Source of the DNA: Amblyornis subalaris
Lineage: Eukaryota > Chordata > Aves > Passeriformes > Ptilonorhynchidae
Direction of reading: 5' to 3'
NCBI GenBank assembly: GCA_018881555.1
Contig: JACAXG010000012.1
Location: forward strand, 11,628,181-11,692,180
Length of the DNA: 64,000 nucleotides
Below are positions 1 to 11,700 of this stretch, piece after piece. The translations under genes were made by a program, and so were the position numbers. The stretch's first letter is position 1, and every line of letters begins with the position of its first letter. The notes under the pieces are model-generated. The model was not told where the DNA came from and made no database searches. It saw nothing but the letters and a program-made list of their open reading frames with translations.

Positions 1-306
1 CAATAGCCTCTGTAAAAAAGATGGGTCATTAGGAATGTCACTGTAATTTAGATATTGGAAGAGAGAGCTTTCAAGTGTGGCCTGCTGAGCATATTATCCA
101 CTTTACATTCATGTTTGTGACAATGCAGCATCTACTTCCCTCCTTGTAAAATGAGTTCTGTTCCTGAGGTCTGCTGTACTTGTATTCTCAGTACACAGTT
201 TACTGTTTAGTTGCCATGAATATTTCTTGAAGGTATTTGGAACACGTTCATCACTGAGGCATACGTGTGATTTCATACTTGGAGTATGTGTGAAAATCAG
301 AGTATT

Positions 307-741
307 CTATCCCATTTCTCCAATAGAAGTACAACCCTGCTGTGTATCCCCTTTGGTAAGAACATCAGTTGTAGATGACTTACTCTGTTGGTTTGAATAA
401 GTTTCTAAACACCAGATGAGCCCTTCTTTTGCAACTCCAAGTTCTCTTAACTTTTTTATAAGCCCTTGGTGTTTGGTCACTTTATGGCTTTTGGTAGGCT
501 CCTCAGTTGCATTTCTGTCACTTTGCATCTCCATAAGTGCAAAGCAATTCTTAAACTGCTCTATCCATCCACCCAAACCAGAATGACTCATTTTAACACC
601 TCCTGATGAACTGCAAATGTAGAACAGACACTTTATAGGGTTGAAGCTTCTCTTGGCCTCTCTAAAAACCTCCACAGAGCCTTTTATTGGCTCTACTGGG
701 TACTGTTGTAGCTTAATACATTGACCTGTGACATGTCTCAT
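307..741 (-). other. Unexplained 144-codon ORF, probably not a gene
   Basis: An open frame runs on the minus strand from an ATG at the right end to a stop at the left end, and it does not overlap any repeat I recognise. The predicted peptide is hydrophilic. It has a Trp-Ile-Glu-Gln-Phe-Lys stretch near residue 59, several Lys/Glu-rich segments and no signal peptide or membrane span. The WIEQFK stretch is loosely like the DNA-binding part of Tigger/CENP-B-like transposases, but no further transposase motif follows. I see no splice sites, poly(A) tail or strong codon bias supporting a gene. A chance ORF or a remnant of an old retrocopy is most likely. Confidence 0.15.
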
Positions 742-3700
742 CCCAGGTTAGGGTGAGTTTGTCACTGAAGCAACATATTGTTTGCTGATACTTGACATTG
801 CTAAGTAACTTTAGCTTTTAAGTCTAAATAATTTAACCACAATAGAACAGGTGCCATAAGACTCACTGCATGTGTTTGAAATCCATTTTTAGAACTGATG
901 TGTGTCACCTTAAAAACACTTTTTTTTCTTTCCCCTAAAACAATGTTATATCTGAGCTGTACCCTCAACTTGCCAATCTAATATGCTTCTCTTGTTTCTT
1001 CAGGGAATAGGTCAAACCAACACCTGGAGGAAAGTCTCTTTAGATTTGTCAGAAAGTATTCAGCAATCAGTTTCACTTTCCAGTTGATTTCTTGTATTGA
1101 TTGTATTATTTCAGTATAACACCATGAATCTACTATTTTGTGCTCCTTTTCAGAGTACTCTTTTATTCTTAGAAGCTCCTTTTATTTTTTCCAAGTCGAG
1201 TGAACTACAGCATTTCTAAAACTTTTGAACACTTGCAAAACTATGCCCAGAGTTATACTGAGAGGGCAGAAGAATTTTTCTTTTGTTATTCAACAATAAT
1301 TCAAAGGACATTGAAGGAAAGGCTTTGATAGTAGCAGAACTTATATTAAAAATTATAAATTGGCTTTAGGTTTTTACATGTATGCCTCAGTTTGTGAAAT
1401 TTTTTTCCATTTTAATTTTAGAGCAAACCAACTCCTGTATTTTGTAGCATCTGTGGTCATAGTGAATTTTTACAGGAATTTATCTATAACAATGAACTGA
1501 AGAATTCTCTTCTTATTCAGTCAAAGTTAATTAGGTTATGACTAAAATTGTTTGCTATTGTATGAAATGTGCCTATCATAATCTCTAGGCACATGTACAT
1601 AAATTAATACATAAAAATGACCTCGTTGTCAAATAAAGAGAACTTGCCAACCTTCCCTTTGCTTCTGCAGCCCTCCCTCAGGCAAAAGCCTGAATAAATA
1701 GATAAACCCTGCAGCATGCCCTGAAGGCTTGTAAATGTGGACTCTGCCAGACTGTTGGGGTGAGGGAGTTTGAGAGAACCTTGCCACTGGGCACTGTATT
1801 TAGGGTTGTTGGTGAGAGCAGATCAACTGAGTTTGACTTCAGGAATAGGACAGAGACTGATTTAATGTTTCAGGGATTCATAACTCTAAGCAGCACCCTG
1901 AAAGTTGATGTTTTACACTGTTAAAATGTGATGCTTCTGTGGGATTTGTAAATTTTATTTATTTTTTTGCTGCTAATGGCATGGCTGTCAGAGTACCTAG
2001 CCTTTTTCAAACTTTTTTTCCCACCTGAAATAGCAGTTTAGCATTTTGGGAAAAAGTCATCAGGCCCAAATATAGACAGGGCATGACTACTTTGCAAAAT
2101 TAACACAATTTTAAAATTAAAGCCTATATGTGTAATTTATGCTTGAGTATAGGTATAAAAAGGAAACCTAACAAAACCCTAGTGGTTCTTTCTCCTGGTA
2201 GGATAGAGTATGGTGCTAAAGCAGCAAAAGGAAATGGAGCTCTTAATAGTTGCAACATGAATAAACATGCAAGTTTGTTTTCATTTTGGCTTGATAGCTT
2301 GAAGAAAAAGTGAAAAAATAGAGCTCAACTCTTGCAATTAATCATAGTAGCACAAAAAAAAAATCGCTATTCTGTGCTTACCATAAACTACCTACAGTCT
2401 ACNTTTTCAGTTTTAATTAGATATTTTTTGTGTGTTGTTGCCTTAGTATCTAGCAGAAGGGGGGGATGCAATGTGATATGGGAGACCCTTGCTGCACTGA
2501 TTAAAAACTCAAAATTTTTATTTGAATAAAATATAATATGGCAATATTATGGTATTTATGTGAAGTGAGGAAATGAAAATTTAGTAATCATTCATTAGTA
2601 TAAATATGTTCTTAATGAACTGAGGGGGCAGCAACTACAGTAATGTGGAAGGAAAGCAAGAAAGACAGTGGAAAGCAATCCTTGATTAGTTGAAACATGA
2701 CCTGCTGGATGTGTCTGCAGGATGCTAAACAGTCTCTTGTGCTTTTGAGTCTAGAGGTATGTCCTGTGGCAATTGCCAGGGAAAGCTTATTGACCAATTG
2801 CAATTCTGTTAATTTATCCTAGTTATTCTAAAAGTTAATACAATTTAGTATCCTTCAAACATGTATACAAATATTTATTCCAGTGCAATCTGCCGATGGA
2901 AAAAAAAAGAAATAAGTAGAATAAGAATGAGAGCTTAATAAAGAAAATTTAAATGAAAGTCTTTTGCATTGAAAGGGATAGGAGATGTGCTGATTTCACT
3001 TGTCTATGAACAAGCTCTTTGTGAACAGTTTTTGTGCCTTTTGAGCTATTTTTGTGCATAGTATCTTAAAGGAAATTGGATTTCATTTGATAATTCAGGG
3101 CCAAATATTTGGTATAGAATTATAAAAGAATGAGACCTTCAATGATTTCTTGAAATGCTCATCAAGGATGAAAGTGCAGTATTTGGAGCAGATGTGGGAA
3201 TGAAACAGTAATTTTTTTCAGTTTATTACTATTAGAAAAAACCCTCAATTCTTTAGTAAGCAAAGTTTCCCTTGTGCACATGGCAGATAGAACAGAGCTC
3301 TTTGATCACCAGAATATGACCACAGCAGGACAAGTACTGCTGCGTTGTGAAGGAGCAGCACTCCTGAAAGGCATTCTCGAAAGGCCATTTCTTCCAAAGG
3401 CTTAGGATGAAAACAAGAGGTGACTATCGATATGTAGAAAACATAACTCAAAGCTCAGCCTCAATGTTAAGATGAAGGAATGAGTAAATCATCGGTAGCA
3501 AAAAGAGATAAGCCTTTAGTGCTTCCAAAGTGAGCAATGCACTTTTCTCAATTGGTGTAAAATCTAATGTGAAGTGACATGCAGTACTTCTTTGGCACAT
3601 AGAAAAATGGCAAAATACTGTCCCGGCATTTCTGAGCAAGCTGAAAGCTGGAAAGCAGTTTACACCTAATTAAGCAACAGAGTTTGTCAGGAAGTGCAAG

Positions 3701-4968
3701 TTATTTTAAGGGTTGGCCATATGACTTTTGTACGGAAGTTGTATTTGCATATTCCGAATGAGAGAAATATGCTAGAAACACCAGAGAAGTCCTGTCATGG
3801 ATTTTTGTGCCTCTTGTGTCCCCTACTTTTCTTCCTTGCGATCTACAATTGAATTTTGAGGGTTTTCTTTCCTGCATTTTGAGCTTTTTTTCAGTCCCGT
3901 TGGGTTTTGTTGAAATAAATGAAATATATCTGAGGTGAATTAATTTTGTTGCTGTCTTTAAAGTGTCTCTTTGTCTCTCTGCTGAAAGTGCCTGCAGTGT
4001 ATTTCATTGAAACATGAGTTGTATGTGAAAATATGATATATAGTTGTATTTGTGGTATTTTTTTCATTCATAAATCAACAGAGTAGACTTAGAATGCTCT
4101 TTATAGTACCAAGAGAATTTTTCATTTATGTAAAATACTTCCATTTCAAAACATGGATTGTTTTAAATGACGTTAGAAGCTTGAAATGGATTCCATACTG
4201 TATTTCTTCCCTTCCAAGTGAAAAAGCTTTTTATTCTTCTCAAAAATGGATGGCAAGATTTGGTATCATGCTATGAAAAATGATAGTAGTACACTGATTC
4301 ATATATTAATGCCTTTTGTGCTTACCTGTCAAATAGGAGAATAATGCATGAATACATGTCTTCAGGTTCAGTTTCAGAATATAACTGTTTTCAGAACAAA
4401 TTCTGATTTGCTTTCATAAATAGCATAAATATGGTGAGTATATACATCTTCCCCAACACAATAATATTTTGAAATACATTCAATATTTATTCTAATATTA
4501 TGAACTCACTATTCAGCATTCAGTAATCCAAAACATCAAATGCTAGCATGGTTTTACCCTGCTGTCTGTTTTGAAAGCTTATGTTGATGTCATTTTCTCA
4601 TTTTTCTAGAGAGGATTGTTTTAAAATAAAATCTTTCCTTGAAAGTCTACTTTGTTTTCATATGCTAAAACCTTCTGCTTCATACAATGCCTCGACTATC
4701 CAGAGTTCATGATTCTTTGCTTGCAACAGTTNAGCAGAATGCTGACATGCCCAAAGGTATTTGTAATGAATGTGAGGAAGAGCAGTAGGTGCAATTTGCT
4801 TTGTGCTTGCTGTTACTGAACTACTGTACCAATTTAATCTCACAAGGTACAGGGTAATGAATCAGATGGGCTTTTCCAGATTTTGTAGAATGTTTTACAT
4901 ACAGCATTTGAGAGTGGCTCTAACAATCAAGGACAAAACCCACTAAAGCCATTTTACACATACTCTGT

Positions 4969-5065
4969 CCTCCCACAGCTGCCCAACAACCATCCCCCCA
5001 CAAAAACAAACCCAAAACAAAGAAAAAAAACTGCAAAAAAACACCCCAACCTAAACCCAGAAACG
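4969..5065. repeat. A/C-rich low-complexity tract
   Basis: About 95 bases are almost free of T on the plus strand and are built from runs of A and C (ACCCC, CAAAA and AAAAC words). This is low-complexity sequence. It has no clean repeat unit, so it is not a microsatellite in the strict sense. The long G/T-rich complement explains the Gly/Phe/Leu-rich minus-strand ORF that crosses it, which should not be read as a protein. Confidence 0.7.
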
Positions 5066-5952
5066 ACCACATGCCAAGAACCCTCACCCCAATTATGTGG
5101 GAAGGCATTCTTAAGGTTTTGGTGTCTGCAAATTTAAGTAGCATTAAACGGCCTGGAAGGAAAGAGAATAAACAAACAGTTCATCAGCAGAGAGAGAATA
5201 TATCCATGAGTAAGTAATTTAGTTTATAGTGTGGAAGAAAAAAGTGACTGAACGATAATTAGTTTACTGTATTGTTTGTAATAATGTTATATGATTAACA
5301 GAACATAAATGGAAGAAGATGAGTGAGGGATTTTGCATTAGTGCCATGGATTGCCCCAGCTTTGATATAAACATGAGAGGATTATCTCTTTATTAACATG
5401 TCTGTTGGCAAAAGATGAAATATTTCTGGTGTTGCTCTGTATAGCATCCAGTTTTACAAATAAGGCAATGAAATATTATTTTTCTGAGGGTCAAAGTTTG
5501 CAAAGAAAGAATGGAAATCTGCTTTTCTGGGCAATGACACCTGGGTCTATGACAAGGGAGGAATACAGCTTTTTAGGGTAANGGCCAGGCTTCTGCTCAG
5601 CCTAGGAGGAAGATGATATTCTCATGTTTGAGGGAGAGTAGAGTGCTGTGGCAAATTGTGATAGGTAAGTAGAGTAAAAAAACTTTCTGAGAACTAGTCA
5701 ATGTCCTTTCCATATGAAACTTTAAAACGTGTATGTGTTTTAAATTATTTGATGAGGTCCAAAATTGAAATTTAAAACTGAAAAACTGATGCTTTTGATT
5801 TTTGATTGTATTTCCTATTTTTGAGAAGCGGATCTTGTTTATTGCTAACATTTTATGTAGAAATTTGCTTACAGTCAGAAAGATAAATAAAAAAAAGTGT
5901 CAAACAGGAATGATACTGTATTTTCCATCTCAGAGCTCAGTGTTGCTGAATG

Positions 5953-6018
5953 GCAAGGAAACTGGAAGCCTGAGACATTAAAGTGGCTTCCCAAGCTTCT
6001 AGCTGAAGAGCCAACAGA
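5953..6018 (-). mobile_element. MIR-like SINE fragment (ancient)
   Basis: The order of words here (GGAAACTG, then TTAAAGTGGCTTCCCAAG, then TAGCTGAAGAGCC) follows the reverse complement of the MIR core as I remember it, where GGAAACTGAGG leads to TTAAGTGACTTGCCCAAGG and then CAGCTAGTAAGTGGCAGAGCC. Only about 65 bases are recognisable, and the tRNA-related head and the 3' tail are not evident. MIR/CORE-SINE relics predate the amniote radiation and survive as rare scraps in bird genomes. The fragment lies immediately left of a CR1 3' end. A chance resemblance over so short a stretch cannot be excluded. Confidence 0.45.
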
Positions 6019-6021
6019 GAA

Positions 6022-6355
6022 GAGTCACAAAATCCTTTAGGCTGGAAGGGACATAGCCAACATCCTGCTCAAAGTAGGTCAGCTGTGAGGATCATCCGAG
6101 CTTTGTCCAGTTGGGTTTTGAAAGCCTCCAAGGATGGAGGTTGCACAACCTCTTTGGGCCCCTGCTTCTCTGCTTTAATTATTTTTGTAGTGACTCTTTT
6201 CCCCTTGTACCCAGTCAGAATAACTTGTTTCCATTAGAGCCTGCTGTCTCTCATTTTCCTGTTGTGCACCATGACAGGTTTTATCTTCTTGACAGCCCCC
6301 AGTACCAGATTGTACTGGAGAGCTACTATTAGGTCTATCACAAAGCTTGCTTTAT
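6022..6355 (-). mobile_element. CR1 LINE, 3'-terminal fragment
   Basis: The left edge carries the reverse complement of the CR1 3' end: AGTCACAAAATCCTTTAGGC, then TGGAAGGGACA, followed by the typical CTTTGTCCAGTTGGGTTTTGAA and CTCCAAGGATGGAGGTTGCAC blocks (each seen here with few changes). Later words around 6,240-6,350 match the CR1 region that ends near the ORF2 stop. The element is therefore inserted on the minus strand and 5'-truncated, as most CR1 copies are, leaving only the 3' UTR and the last bit of ORF2. CR1 elements have no poly(A) tail, and none is seen. Divergence is substantial, so this is an old copy with no coding capacity. Confidence 0.85.
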
Positions 6356-6365
6356 TTTTTTTCCC

Positions 6366-8599
6366 AAATCCTTCAAGCCAAAGGAGAAACAAGGAAAAGA
6401 AGTCTGTTAACACTGAGTTTTATATTGGTCAAAAAGTATAACAGATGTCCCAGATATAGGAAACATGCTGAATAACCAACCCTGAATACTGAGGGGAATT
6501 TCTCTTTAGGGAATGGCAATACCATATTTTGAGCACAGGAGAGAGTAATGGACTTGAGACTGTATAAATTAGTAGTCTTGCATAAGGAAAGATAACATGC
6601 TTGTTATTTATAATTCTAACAATAATTCAGTAGTTATGCTTCTTCCATGCATTTAAACTGTGTGATAAGTAAGAGTTCTTTTGCACCAGATGTTCTAAAG
6701 TATGTGATACATCATGTTAGAGCGGACAGTCAATCCACGTACTTGCTTTTAACCTCTGATACAGTAGGTGGTGTCCTTTGGAATGTACCACTAAGCATCT
6801 CTGCTTTAATGCCATTGTAATGGTGAGTCAGGTCACTGTGCAGGTTTTCTTTGTTGTCCTCATTCTCTTCCTCTTCTGTGAGTTCTGAACTGGAAGTTAC
6901 TTCTGTGAGATCTTTAGAGTCTTTACTCTAAAAACCAATTTGTAGATGACTGCTGCCAGAGGTCCCACAGACTTCAGTAAGTTTGGTTGCATTCCTGAAA
7001 TCCCCTCAGTTATTACATTGGATAAGACTAGTGAGGTACACAGGCAACATGTAGAACACAGCTCACTTACTGCAGCAATGAACTCTGCTGTAATGCCTGC
7101 TGAAGAATATTTTTCTATAATTCTTTTAGGTACTATTTGTATGGGGTTTAAAGGGTCAAGGATAGTTTTATCTGAATGAAAGTATTATGACATTAAACAG
7201 AAAAGTGGTTAGCCATTTAAAAATTCATGTCACGGATTAATGCCTTTAATGTTCAAGATGCAAATATTCATTCAGACCCTGATCTCTTGACTCTTCAGCA
7301 TTGTCACTAAAACTTATTTTTCTCTTCTTGTCATATTTTTCTTTTAAAACTGANGAAGGGTCTTATACTGAGCTGTCAAAGCTACACTGTTTTTTTTTGT
7401 AGTGTTGAGAGTGACGTTGTTTCTATCTTCTTTGTATGGAAAGAAGCCACTTTGCAGTGTTATGTAAAACACTGCAGAAGTTTGGGCTCAGATGTGTTTA
7501 ATACAGTTCATATTCTTGAAATAACTGAGGATGGAGATGAAAACACCAATATCCACAGTTTAGAGAATATCTTACCTTCCATTAGTAGCTGAGACAACCT
7601 AGTGATTGTTTACTAGGGTCATTATATGAAACCTTGAGACAAATGCAATATTTCCATCTTCAGAAGTTGAAGGTAATTGAAGTAAAGAGCTGAGTAGAGA
7701 CTCAGGATGTTCAAATCTCTTGTGGAGGTTAAGCTTTTCCCTTTAATTCATAGTCTAGAGCCACAAAAGGGGGGAGCTTTCCAAGATGGGGTGGGGGGAC
7801 ATAAGGTGTTGGCACAGTTGCCCCAAATCTGCACTGTCAAATCGGTTGCTCAGCTTCAGTCTAAATCTGGCTTTTGGCTTAAGACACACTTCATCCTTGG
7901 AGTCTTTTGTGAACTCATTATGTGTCTTGCACTCACCTGACTGAATTTCATGCATTGTGGACCCAGACATCTACCAGATGTTTCAGAGGGAGCTAAAGCA
8001 CATGCTTCTTGTGAAGGTGGTGTAGATTCAGTAGGGAATAAGATTTCTAGTTCAGGTTCCATAATAGTTTAGAGTGTATGGAAAAACATTACATCTGGTT
8101 AACATTTCAGATGAAGCTGTGCATGAGCAGGTAATTTTAAATGGACTTTGCAGAGATAGAAGAGCTAACTCATTTCTAGAGTAAAATGCAAGAAGTGGGA
8201 TAACCAGGATCTATCTGTTAGATTAGGTGGAGACATGTTAATATTGGTTGTGTATGTTCTAATGAAGGTGAGGATTTTTTTTCTTTAGCTACCCAGATGT
8301 TTGTGCTCCATGTGATAGCATGTTGGTGTCTTCATGAGGGCTTCATAAACCTGAATAACCTCGAGGAAGGAGAAAAAGTAATAGAAAACTCAAAGTGGGC
8401 AGACCCCTCCCAGAGAGGGAAGGTGGTCCCTAGTGAGAAATTAATTGGGTGTTAGGCTGAAGCAGGTACTGTTTTAGGTAAGAAAGATGTAACTTCTGGC
8501 CCTGCTTTGGCATGTATAGCTCCCCTGTTGTGTGTGAATAGCCAGTGTTGATGATGCAGCTCTGTGCATAGCACAGTGCATCTGCCAGCTTTGACTGCC
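6366..8599. other. Unique non-coding DNA, nothing recognised
   Basis: I see no repeat, exon or RNA gene that I can support here. The two overlapping minus-strand ORFs and the plus-strand ORF at about 7.7-8.06 kb cover the same bases in different frames and show no motif. They are probably chance frames in a locally less AT-rich patch. Confidence 0.6.
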
Positions 8600-8719
8600 C
8601 ATCTCCAGCACTCAAAGGTCCCCAGGGGAAGTGCTCAGGCACCTCCAGCGCTCGAGGGTGCCCAGGGGAAGCACTCGGGCACCTCCAGCACTCGAGGATG
8701 CCCAGGAGAAGGGCTTGAG
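8600..8719. repeat. GC-rich minisatellite, 40-bp unit in three copies
   Basis: Three head-to-tail copies of a 40-base unit start at 8600, 8640 and 8680. Each begins CACCTCCAGC (the first copy begins CATCTCCAGC), has CTCGAGG or a one- to two-base variant after that, then CCCAGGGGAAG (AGAAG in the third), and ends near GCACTCGGG. A fourth unit begins at 8720 with CACCTCC and then breaks down into C-rich sequence to about 8745. Copies 2 and 3 are closer to each other than to copy 1. The unit is not a multiple of three, so the plus-strand ORF running through it reads a different frame in each copy and is not a repeat protein. Confidence 0.9.
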
Positions 8720-8745
8720 CACCTCCCCTGCCTCCCCTCCCTTGT

Positions 8746-11700
8746 TCACGTGTGTGCTCTGAGTCTGCTCAGTCACCTCTGCTGTCTCTAGTCAGACCTA
8801 CAGACTGTTTACCTGCTCTACAAGGCTATGACCAAACTTCAGGCTTTTTTCTTATGTATCTTTAGTGTAATTGTTTATTTGTGCAGCTCTTGTTTAGAGA
8901 CAGCAAATCTATTAAAATCCCAAGGAAGTAAGGAGAGAGCTTGTGCTTAAAGGTAAAACTCGGTGGCTATGCGCAATTAGCAAAGTGCAATACTTCTCTT
9001 GTAAAACTCCTAGTAAAGATGAGTCCAATTTGAAGGACTCATTTGCTACCAAATGTCTTCAGACACAGAACTATGAGAAAATGTATGTCTTTCTGAGCCT
9101 GTTTAATGATTATTGAACCCAGCTTCACTACCTGTGTTTTTAGAGAGAAAAGCTCCTGGTTCTTACTGCAAGGTTTTTGCCTTGTCAAATCTAAGTTGAT
9201 GGAATACTGAGTTGCAACAGGAATACTATTATAAGTTCCTGGGCAGAAATATTTTCATGGTTATTTTATGTTTGAATGAACTTTTCCATTTTTCTATTTT
9301 TTCTAACTGAACCAACACTTTAAAATTCTAACTGGTTATATTTTCTGCATGTGGCTACAGACCAGGTTCCTGGAAGTCATCCCTTGTTCATTAGGACTCT
9401 GTGAAGGGCCACCATTTGCATGTGTCAAGTGACTAATTTACATTTGTTATATTATATGTAATGAAACCCTTCTAGGTAACAGGTAACATCACCTCGGGAG
9501 TTTAATGTTGATTCTTTTATATGTATATATTCTTTTCAATTTCCTTGTGGCACTGTATAACTGAGAGCAGAACCAAAAAAAAAGGCTTTATATAAATTCT
9601 CAATTATGTCTNTGAAGAGTCTATCCAAGTAAATTTATATGACAAACTAAACCAAATGTTAATGTTTTTTCTAATGAAATAGTGTAAAAAAAAGAGTCTG
9701 CAAAATCAAATATAAACAGCTTACCAGTCCAGTGCCTACTGCAAGCTCTTTCTTTGCTTTTCAAAAAATACACTTCCTTGTAGCTACAATTAATTTTTAG
9801 TGCAAACTGTTATAGGTAAAGGCTCATTGTCATTCCTAGTAATTTATGATATCAGACCCTTAATGTTTTTTTATAGATACAGTATGCCTCATTTACTGTT
9901 CCCATGATCCCTTGTGATGAATCTTTACAGATGTTTAAAATAACTTATACTCTCGATTATAAGAATGTACCACTTCAAATGTTTTCTTTGCTATACATCA
10001 TAAGCCTTGAAATGAATTGCCAATTTAGTTACAGTTCTGGAGAAGTGTATTTGGGAATTAGCCTGTGATGATATAACATGAAAANAAAATCTCTCATTTG
10101 ATCAGGTGAGCATGCTAGAGAGCTTTGGTTCTTTATCTTAAACACATGTATTATTAAAGGTGTGCTCTGAGGAGAAAGTGTTCTAACATAGGGTAATATC
10201 AGGGACAAATGCAACTCTATTTTGTAAGCCTTCTAAATTTTGTGGGTGAAATTGTTATTGTTAAAACACCAGTTAACAGTGAACAATTCAGGTAACACGC
10301 GTGTCTCTACTGCAGAAGTACAAGGTATCTCTTTCTGTGCACCTTAGAGCTAAATGTAGATGTGCGGTTTTTTCATCCTTCCTCTGCTGTTCAGTGCAGA
10401 GAAAGCTGGCCATGCCAGCTGGGGGCTAGGAACCAGAGGTGCCCCTCTCTGGATATTTGGGAAGCAGGAACTGCAGAGATCCCTGCCCTGAATTTCGGAG
10501 ACAGGCTGGACTGACTGACTGTAAAAATACTTTCATGTCTGGTCTTGATGGGTCCCATCTCAATCAAAGCAGGGCAAGAAAGGACAATTAACTGACCTGC
10601 TTATTAGGAAAAGTCTGGGGACAAAATTGGGCACTAGTCAATATTTCATGCTTCAATGACATGCGGAAACACATTTTAATTCAACTTTCGGCTGCTGCCC
10701 TGGTCCAAAGTAGAGCAATCTGGAGGTTGTTTTAGCTTGATCTGCAATCAGAGTATTCTCTCTCTCTCGAATGTTGGCAAATATAAAACTGTAGCCTTAA
10801 TTGAAATGTGTGTGTCTGTAGGAGAGAAAGGAAAAGGAACGGGGAATGGACATGTCCTCGTGCTACTTTTTCAACATCAATGCATGTCATAGAAGTGGAA
10901 TGCATTGGGTTTGTATCTGTAGAAATGCTGTAAGGAAGATATTCACTCATGTATTTCTATCCTAATGTTACAAGATGAGGAAATATAATAATATGTGGGA
11001 AATAGTATAGAATAGGTGTTGTATGACTATGTAAATGCAAACAGTGCTTCCCTTCTCTCCTTTTCCTTGTCCATTTTGCTATTAAGGTATCTGTAGCCCT
11101 TTAGTCCCTCAGCCAGGCCATCCCCAGCCTGTACTGTTGCTTGGGTTTTACTACTTAGTGCTGGCCACCATATTTCTGTGTATTTATCCTTGTGGTGGGA
11201 CTAGCACCACATCATCTGATTAACTTGCTCTACTCATACTGTCTCCCTCTTGTGTGTATTTTCTGTCTTGGTCCAGCAGATGTTAATTGGGAGAATTTGA
11301 CTTTTTTCATGGAAAAGAATTTTGGGGAGTGGTTAGAATGGAGACATCTTCTCTTTCCTTTTCTCCATCTTCAATGTTGAGAAAAAAAAAAAACAACAAA
11401 ACTTGTTTAGTGATAGTCCACACTTTTGGTAACAAAGTTAGCATGTCTCTGATTTGAAGCAAGTACTGGTTCATGGCACTGGATTGTCTGCTCTTCTTTA
11501 GATGCAATTTGAAAACCCATGTAGCTTTATTTTTCACACATTGCTTTGTCAGTAAGCAGGTGGCTTCACTGACAGCTTTGTTTGTGGATATGCAATCAGG
11601 CCCAAAGGAATGTGGGAAAGCCACAAGAGAAGATTTCTTGTCATCTGTCAAGGCTTGTCAAAGTAAATTAGCATGTGGAGAGAAATATGAAATTATATAT

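Larger units (their letters stand above)
1..5950. other. Unique AT-rich non-coding DNA, nothing recognised
   Basis: I see no exon, RNA gene or interspersed repeat that I can name in this stretch. It contains short homopolymer runs, an A/C-rich tract near 4.97-5.07 kb listed separately, and one 144-codon minus-strand ORF listed separately. Other open frames are below about 85 codons, share no visible family motif and fit chance in AT-rich vertebrate DNA. The sequence is consistent with intergenic or intronic DNA. Old, highly diverged repeats could be hidden here, because I can only recognise them by eye. Confidence 0.6.

Noticed and set aside
8564..8791. Plus-strand ORF with apparent Pro/Gly/Ser-rich repeats
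   Set aside because: It is produced by the 40-bp minisatellite. The period is not divisible by three, so the repeated DNA encodes different peptides in each copy.
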